A stretch of DNA of 10,152 bases. Origin: Labilithrix sp. Lineage in GTDB: Bacteria; Myxococcota; Polyangia; Polyangiales; Polyangiaceae. Numbering within the stretch: position 1 is the stretch's first letter; each line of letters opens with the position of its first letter. The stretch spans positions 1 through 10,152 of the forward strand of contig JAQBQL010000009.1 of assembly GCA_028287035.1 (NCBI GenBank), read 5' to 3'. Shown piece after piece: positions 6,648 to 10,152 of this stretch. The notes beneath the pieces are model-generated. The model saw nothing but the letters and a program-made list of their open reading frames with translations. It searched no databases and had not been told where the DNA came from. A program made the position numbers and the translations under genes.

Positions 6648-7277
6648 ATGCCGAAAGCGCCGAAGCCGCAGAAGGAGCGCCCCTACGAGTGCCAGCTGTG
6701 TCACGCCCTCCTCGCCGAGGACGAGCTCGCGTACGTCTGCGAGCACGTGGCGCGAGGCGAGTGGCAGACGCTGGCCGGCGACAAGCCGACGCGCGACGTG
6801 CCGACGCCCGACCTCCCCTGCACCGCGTGCGCGCTCGCCTTCGGGCAGGGCAAGAAGAAGGCGGAGCAGATCGCCAACATCCACCTCGTCTGCCGTCCTT
6901 GTTACAAGACGGTGCGCGCCAGGAACATCGACGGCATCACCGACGAGGACCGCGCGCGTGGCTACGTGCTCGTGCGCCGCGTGCACTGGGAGCGCGCGAT
7001 GAAGCAGGAGATCATCCCCGACATCCCTCCCATCGAGGCCGGACAGACGCTGCGGCTCGGCTTCTCGCCCATCCCGTCCACGTGGCCGGTCACCATCGAG
7101 CCCATGTGGGTCCGCGTCACGGAGCCGCCGAAGCGCGGCGTCGCGCAGGGGAAGCTCGCCGCTCACCCCGAGCTCTTCAAGCGCAAGGTCCTGAAAGCCC
7201 ACGACGCCGTGGCGTTCAAGGCAAGCCAGGTCCTCGAGGCCCAGGCTCCGCGCGGCCGCAAGAAGAAGAAGAGCTGA
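6648..7277 (+). CDS. Zinc-ribbon-like protein with DUF2314-like C-terminus
   Basis: This 209-residue cytosolic protein starts at ATG 6648 with AGGA 9 nt upstream. The N-terminal half has three CxxC pairs, CQLC (15-18), CTAC (58-61) and CRPC (82-85), plus C31 and H33, enough ligands for two zinc ions. The C-terminal part (about 130-195) includes GQTLRLGFSPI, IEPMWVRVTEPPKRGVAQGKL and a later AHDAVAFKASQV. It resembles DUF2314 domains, which typically read E-x-MWV-x-V, then G-x-L, then a D-x-V-x-F core. The very C-terminus is a basic RKKKKS tail. The two-part architecture is inferred by pattern and not confirmed by profile search. DUF2314 proteins often occur as small domains of unknown function. 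The gene is convergent with the ATP-grasp gene with only 3 bp between stop codons. No function is assigned. Confidence 0.83.
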   Translation: MPKAPKPQKERPYECQLCHALLAEDELAYVCEHVARGEWQTLAGDKPTRDVPTPDLPCTACALAFGQGKKKAEQIANIHLVCRPCYKTVRARNIDGITDEDRARGYVLVRRVHWERAMKQEIIPDIPPIEAGQTLRLGFSPIPSTWPVTIEPMWVRVTEPPKRGVAQGKLAAHPELFKRKVLKAHDAVAFKASQVLEAQAPRGRKKKKS

Positions 7278-7280
7278 CGA

Positions 7281-8288
7281 TCAGCGGACCGCGTTGTCGA
7301 GGAGCCGCTGGATGAGCGCCTCGTAGCTGAGCCCGCCGGACGCGGCCGCCATCGCGAAATCGTCGGTGCGGACGAGCGAGGGATTCGGATTCACCTCGAT
7401 CACGCTGATCTGCTGGTCCTCGGTGAGGCGCACGTCGAGCCGGCAGAGCCCGCGTATCCGGAGGATGCGGTAGGCGAGCCGCGCGGTCCTGGCGAGCCGC
7501 TCCGGGATCCCGGCGGGCAGCGGATCGGCCTCGGCATTGCGGATCTTCCATTTGCGACGATAGGCGTCGTCCCACTTGGACCGGAGCGTGGCGAAGCGCG
7601 GCGCCGCCTCGTCGTCGTCGGCCCTGCCGAAGAACGTCTCGCGCGGCGGAAACGTGAGCGGGCGCGGATTGCCGAGAACCGCGACGGTGAGCTCGCGGCC
7701 CTCGACGTACTCCTCGATGAGCGCGTCGCACCCGAACGTCTTGTGGATGAAACCGGCCCGCTCGATCGCCTCGGCCTCGTCACGGACGTACGACGCCTTG
7801 CTGATGCCGCTGCTGCCCTCCTCGCCCACCGGCTTCACGAATGCCGGATAGCGAAAGCGACCGAGCCGCTTGAGCGGTCGCTTGTGGGAAGACACCTCGA
7901 AGCCCGCCACGTGGATGCCGTGGAAGCGCAGGAGCTTCTTGGCAATCGCCTTGTCCTTGCAGAGGAGCAGCGCGTCCGGCCCCGCGCCGGTGTAACGCAC
8001 CTTCATCAATTCGAGGAGCGCCGGGATGTTCGGCTCGTTCGCGCGATCGAGATAGAAGCTCTCGACCATGTTGAAGACCACGTCCGGCGCGAAGCTCTGG
8101 ATACGGTCGAACATCGTGCGGATATCGTCGAACACCGCGAGCCGGTCGACCTCGTGGCCGAGCGCGCGGAGGCAGGAGATGACGTCGGCCTCCATGGGCT
8201 TCGACTCCTCGCGACGGAGCGCGCGGATCGAGATGCCTTCGTCGGGGTCCACGGCGCGCGCGACATCGAAGAGAACGAGGACCTTCAA
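7281..8288 (-). CDS. ATP-grasp ligase of the D-Ala-D-Ala ligase class
   Basis: This 335-residue protein is an ATP-dependent carboxylate-amine ligase by fold. The N-terminal preATP-grasp domain begins MKVLVLFDVARAVDP and contains NMVESF followed by NEPNIPALLELMKVRYTGAG (85-104), a Ddl-like signature. The ATP-grasp part has K111 and K113, AFVKPVGEEGSSGIS (K152 and flexible Gly loop 155-163), the adenine-contacting IEEYVEGREL (191-200), and metal ligands D285 (CRLDVR) and E298/N300 (IEVNPNPSL). All catalytic elements are intact. Spacing in the first domain differs from the true DdlA/B motif LHGxxGEDG, so a non-canonical amino-acid or peptide substrate is likely. Translation starts at TTG directly after the metallopeptidase stop. 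AAGG lies 5 nt upstream within that gene, so the two are almost certainly translationally coupled. The next in-frame Met (residue 32) would delete the first strand. Confidence 0.9.
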   Translation of the reverse strand: MKVLVLFDVARAVDPDEGISIRALRREESKPMEADVISCLRALGHEVDRLAVFDDIRTMFDRIQSFAPDVVFNMVESFYLDRANEPNIPALLELMKVRYTGAGPDALLLCKDKAIAKKLLRFHGIHVAGFEVSSHKRPLKRLGRFRYPAFVKPVGEEGSSGISKASYVRDEAEAIERAGFIHKTFGCDALIEEYVEGRELTVAVLGNPRPLTFPPRETFFGRADDDEAAPRFATLRSKWDDAYRRKWKIRNAEADPLPAGIPERLARTARLAYRILRIRGLCRLDVRLTEDQQISVIEVNPNPSLVRTDDFAMAAASGGLSYEALIQRLLDNAVR

Positions 8289-8297
8289 TCAGACCTT
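8289..8297 (-). promoter_or_regulatory. Ribosome site inside the KKKKV codons, coupling peptidase to ligase
   Basis: Read on the minus strand, the last codons of the peptidase are AAGAAGAAGAAGGTC-TGA, immediately followed by the ligase TTG start. The AAGG (complement of 8294-8297) is 5 nt from the TTG. The lysine tail of one protein therefore doubles as the ribosome binding site of the next, and the stop and start codons abut with zero spacing. Confidence 0.7.
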
Positions 8298-9311
8298 CTT
8301 CTTCTTGAAACGACCGGTGTGCAGGTAATTGCTGACGAGCGCCGCGAGATACGAGCCGATGTCGATGAGGAGCGCCGGCTCGTCGCGCGGGGTGCCCAGC
8401 TTCAGGGTGGCGGCGCGCGAGATGAGCTTCCGGATCAGGAGGTCGACCGTGTACTTCGGCTCGCCTGTCCAGTTGACGATGGCGGTCGTGATCGAGCGCC
8501 GGTAGCGCCGCATGAACTGCGCGGCCGTCTCGTCGCCGGGCGTGAGCTCCCCGAAGATGCGTTTCAGGTCCCCGTCGTAGAAATCGGGATAGTGCGACTC
8601 CCACAGCTTTCGCTTCCACGCGTAGTGCGCGGCGAGCGTCTTCCGCGAGGTCGCCGCGTCGGACAGGAGGCGCCGCGGCCCCGCGTCGACCTTGGGCGGC
8701 TTCCCCATCACCGCGCGCATCGTCTTCTCGACGTATTCGAGCTTCGCGAGCGCCTTCCATCCCGCGTACTTCCTGCGCCACTCGTCCGGCGAGAGCTCGA
8801 GCCACACCGCGAAGGTCTCCGCGTAGTCCTCGTCGGGATGGGACTGCGCGTACCAGTTCGGCAGGTGGATGACGTACGCCCGCGAATGGGGACGGTGCCG
8901 GTAGACGGCGGGGTTGTACTCGATGCGATTGTCGCCGAAGACGGCGCGCCAGCTGCGCCGGTTCGACAGCAGGTACGCGTGGTCGACGACGTGGCCGCAC
9001 TCGTGGAACATCAGCTGGTCACACGACTCGGGCGTGCCGCCCTCCACCTCGAGCATCTGGTGCATCTCGAGCTGCTTGAGGCGCGCGTTCGCGAGGTAGA
9101 ACGGGATGCAGATGGCGGGGATGCCGGTCGGCGATTGCCACTCCGCCCCGAGATAGCAGACCGGGTCGACGAGGAGGTCGCGCGCGCGGAGGGCGCTCTT
9201 CAGGGTGGCGACGCGGGCCTCGACGTCGGAGCCCTCGATGCGCAGCCCCAGATCGCAGATGCGCATCCGGAGCAGCTCCTCGTCGGACAGCGCTTCCCAC
9301 TCGTGCGCCAC
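8289..9311 (-). CDS. Putative gluzincin-type zinc metallopeptidase
   Basis: The 340-residue protein carries HECGHVVDH (zinc ligands H103 and H107, catalytic E104). It also has DEDYAETFAVWLE about 58 residues later, where E165 fits the third ligand of an HExxH-ExxxE-type (gluzincin) site. This combination resembles the family annotated as putative zinc-binding metallopeptidases (Peptidase_Mx-like); the family assignment is tentative. The N-terminus (MAHEWEALSDEELLRMRICD) has no signal peptide, so the enzyme is probably cytosolic. The C-terminal third is basic and helical and ends GRFKKKKV. I use the GTG at 9311; a downstream ATG at 9266 has a GAGGAG 9 nt upstream and could be the real start, removing 15 residues. 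It is the first gene of a two-gene operon with the ATP-grasp ligase. Its promoter should lie in 9312-9453, shared with the divergent lipoprotein gene. Confidence 0.85.
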   Translation of the reverse strand: MAHEWEALSDEELLRMRICDLGLRIEGSDVEARVATLKSALRARDLLVDPVCYLGAEWQSPTGIPAICIPFYLANARLKQLEMHQMLEVEGGTPESCDQLMFHECGHVVDHAYLLSNRRSWRAVFGDNRIEYNPAVYRHRPHSRAYVIHLPNWYAQSHPDEDYAETFAVWLELSPDEWRRKYAGWKALAKLEYVEKTMRAVMGKPPKVDAGPRRLLSDAATSRKTLAAHYAWKRKLWESHYPDFYDGDLKRIFGELTPGDETAAQFMRRYRRSITTAIVNWTGEPKYTVDLLIRKLISRAATLKLGTPRDEPALLIDIGSYLAALVSNYLHTGRFKKKKV

Positions 9312-9328
9312 CCGGGCGAGTCTACCGA

Positions 9329-9347
9329 GTCACGCGTCCCTTGTGAC
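9329..9347. promoter_or_regulatory. Inverted repeat GTCAC-N9-GTGAC, candidate operator or activator site
   Basis: A 5-bp perfect dyad with 9-bp spacing lies 18 bp upstream of the peptidase start. It is also about 90-108 bp upstream of the transcription start expected from the sigma-54 site at 9411-9426. The distance fits an enhancer-binding activator site. Five-base dyads do arise by chance in such sequence, so confidence is low. Confidence 0.35.
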
Positions 9348-9410
9348 CGCTCGTTCTCGCCCCTTTGCCCACGAGGGCCGCGACTGTCGGAAAAGCCGGC
9401 AATGTCGAGC

Positions 9411-9426
9411 TGGCACGGGAGGTGCT
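9411..9426 (+). promoter_or_regulatory. Sigma-54 (RpoN) -24/-12 promoter
   Basis: TGGCACGGGAGGTGCT matches the sigma-54 consensus TGGCACG-N4-TTGCW at all specified positions except one (G for the first T of TTGC). The invariant GG and GC dinucleotides have the correct spacing. The predicted start of transcription is near 9437, which leaves about 17 nt before the lipoprotein ATG at 9454 and just accommodates its AAGGAG ribosome site. Sigma-54 promoters with activator proteins are common in myxobacteria. Confidence 0.72.
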
Positions 9427-9453
9427 CGGCGGCGGGTCCCACAAGGAGACTGC

Positions 9454-9864
9454 ATGACTCTTCGTTCTTTCTTCGCGCTTCCCGCTCTCACGCTCTGTCT
9501 CTCGCTCGGCGCCGCCGCCTGCGGGAGCAGCGACGAGGGCAGCGCGCCCACGATCAAGGATTTCACGATGACGCCCGCCACGCTGGAGACCGGCAAGTCC
9601 CAGCAGGTGATCGGGACGTTCACGGTCGAGGACCCCGACGGCGACATCGCCGGCGGCAGCGGAGACATCACCTTCCCGAACGGCCAGGTGCTGCCGCTCA
9701 GCGACGTGACGCTGGCGGGCGGCGACGCGACGTCGATCCCGGTGCGTCTCACGATCCCGACGCTCACCGCGACCGACCCGGGCGCATACGTCGTCGCCAT
9801 CCAGGCGCGCGACCGCGCGGGCAACCAGTCCGCACGCACCTCGTTCACGCTCACCGCTCCCTGA
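9454..9864 (+). CDS. Small lipoprotein with Ig-like/beta-sandwich domain
   Basis: The 136-residue protein starts at ATG 9454 behind a textbook AAGGAG (9443-9448, 5-nt spacing). Residues 1-23 are a lipoprotein signal (LCLSLGAAAC, lipidated C23) followed by a short acidic linker. The mature part (about 33-136) alternates hydrophobic and polar residues as in an Ig-like beta-sandwich: TIKDFTMTPATLETGKS, GTFTVEDPDGDIAGG, SIPVRLTIPTL, AYVVAIQARDRAGNQSA. The VEDPDGD and ARDRAGN segments resemble strands of bacterial cadherin/PKD-type modules, and the Asp-rich VEDPDGDIAG could bind calcium. It is probably a surface or periplasmic membrane-anchored protein of unknown role. It appears to be under its own sigma-54 promoter, which implies activator-controlled, condition-dependent expression. 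It is convergent with the MYXO-CTERM-type gene. Confidence 0.88.
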   Translation: MTLRSFFALPALTLCLSLGAAACGSSDEGSAPTIKDFTMTPATLETGKSQQVIGTFTVEDPDGDIAGGSGDITFPNGQVLPLSDVTLAGGDATSIPVRLTIPTLTATDPGAYVVAIQARDRAGNQSARTSFTLTAP

Positions 9865-9880
9865 ATCCTGCTGCGGCTCG

Positions 9881-9920
9881 CTTCCTTCGCTTTCTGCTTT
9901 CTTCGTCTTGCTTCGCTTCT
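9881..9920 (+). terminator. Polypyrimidine tract, possible Rho-utilisation region
   Basis: The 40 bases starting 17 bp after the lipoprotein stop contain no A and only five G, with a run of CTT/TTC steps, in otherwise very GC-rich DNA. No hairpin with a T-run is visible. A C/U-rich, G-poor untranslated RNA next to a stop codon fits a Rho loading site for the plus-strand transcript. This is inferred from composition only. Confidence 0.35.
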
Positions 9921-9930
9921 GATCGATCGC

Positions 9931-10152
9931 TCACCGTCGCCGTCGCCCGCGCAGCAGCCGGGCGACGCCGAGCATCCCGAGGAGGACGGCCGACGCGTCC
10001 CCCGGCGTGGCGCCGCCCGCGTCGCAGCTCGCGCAGCCGCCCCTCTGCGGGGCGTCCTGCGTGACGGTCTCTCGCTTGTCCTCGCGGGTCGCCGTCGCCG
10101 GAGCGCGCGCGGGCGCGGGCGCGGGCGCGGGCTCCTCGGCGCCGGGGCGCTG
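9931..10152 (-). CDS. C-terminal part of a MYXO-CTERM-type surface protein (5' end outside window)
   Basis: The minus-strand frame from the window edge to the TGA (complement of 9931-9933) is open for 73 residues. It begins with an Ala-Pro repeat linker (PAPAPAPARAPATAT), then a charged stretch (REDKRETVTQD). It then has the tripartite C-terminal signal typical of MYXO-CTERM proteins: a cysteine motif GGCASC, a short hydrophobic helix (ASAVLLGMLGVARLL), and an arginine cluster (RGRRRR) at the end. In Myxococcota such tails are processed after the Cys motif by myxosortase-type membrane peptidases and lead to surface anchoring. The remaining protein, and so its enzymatic or structural function, lies outside the window. 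The 66-bp gap to the convergent lipoprotein gene contains the polypyrimidine tract. Detection does not depend on a start codon. Confidence 0.8.
   Translation of the reverse strand, partial: QRPGAEEPAPAPAPARAPATATREDKRETVTQDAPQRGGCASCDAGGATPGDASAVLLGMLGVARLLRGRRRR
10111..10132. repeat. GGGCGC hexanucleotide microsatellite
   Basis: Three complete copies of GGGCGC plus a partial one lie inside the MYXO-CTERM-type gene and encode its Ala-Pro linker. The unit is six bases, so slippage would lengthen or shorten the linker without changing the frame. Confidence 0.75.

Noticed and set aside
7743..10064. Plus-strand open frame of more than 770 codons
   Set aside because: It is antisense to the ATP-grasp and peptidase genes and runs through the lipoprotein gene out of frame. 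The product is Arg/Glu/Leu-rich without any motif, as expected for shadow frames in GC-rich DNA.

Overview
The window looks like a chromosomal segment of a large-genome, high-GC member of the Myxococcota (myxobacteria, possibly Polyangia). The reasons are a MYXO-CTERM-like tail on the partial gene at the right edge, a soluble Hanks-type Ser/Thr kinase, several secreted or lipoprotein genes, cysteine-rich Sel1-type repeats, a strong sigma-54-type promoter, and strong G/C bias at third codon positions. No RNA gene, insertion sequence, phage gene or CRISPR array was recognised. The taxonomic call is inference from content, not from a marker gene.

Layout. (1) 2-1670, plus strand: a cysteine-rich partial gene, then 4 nt later a secreted Sel1-repeat protein built as a duplicated, disulfide-rich cassette. 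(2) 1675-6599, minus strand: five co-directional genes. In transcription order they are a spermidine-synthase-like methyltransferase, an M20 deacylase/peptidase (ArgE/DapE type), an alpha/beta-hydrolase lipoprotein, a kinase-domain-only Ser/Thr kinase, and a PH-like domain protein with a YGAPQQ-repeat tail. Between the kinase and the PH-like gene lies a 0.5-kb intergenic region filled by a two-armed repeat array: four direct 56-bp units followed by four inverted 55-bp units, all carrying the same core TCGTTCGGATCCC. (3) 6600-6647: a 48-bp divergent intergenic region whose two leaders mirror each other. (4) 6648-7277, plus strand: a zinc-ribbon-like protein with a DUF2314-like C-terminus. (5) 7281-9311, minus strand: a tightly coupled two-gene operon, a gluzincin-type metallopeptidase followed with no gap by an ATP-grasp ligase of the D-Ala-D-Ala ligase class. 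(6) 9312-9453: a divergent promoter region with a near-consensus sigma-54 site. (7) 9454-9864, plus strand: a small Ig-like lipoprotein. (8) 9931-10152, minus strand: the C-terminal end of a MYXO-CTERM-type protein.

The most unusual elements are the 56/55-bp two-armed repeat array, the ligase-peptidase operon with its poly-lysine-encoded ribosome binding site, and the sigma-54 promoter with a possible upstream activator site. The ligase-peptidase pair could make and cleave, or install and remove, an amide or peptide modification, but no substrate can be read from the sequence. Several genes are simply adjacent, and a common pathway for the five-gene minus-strand run is not evident.
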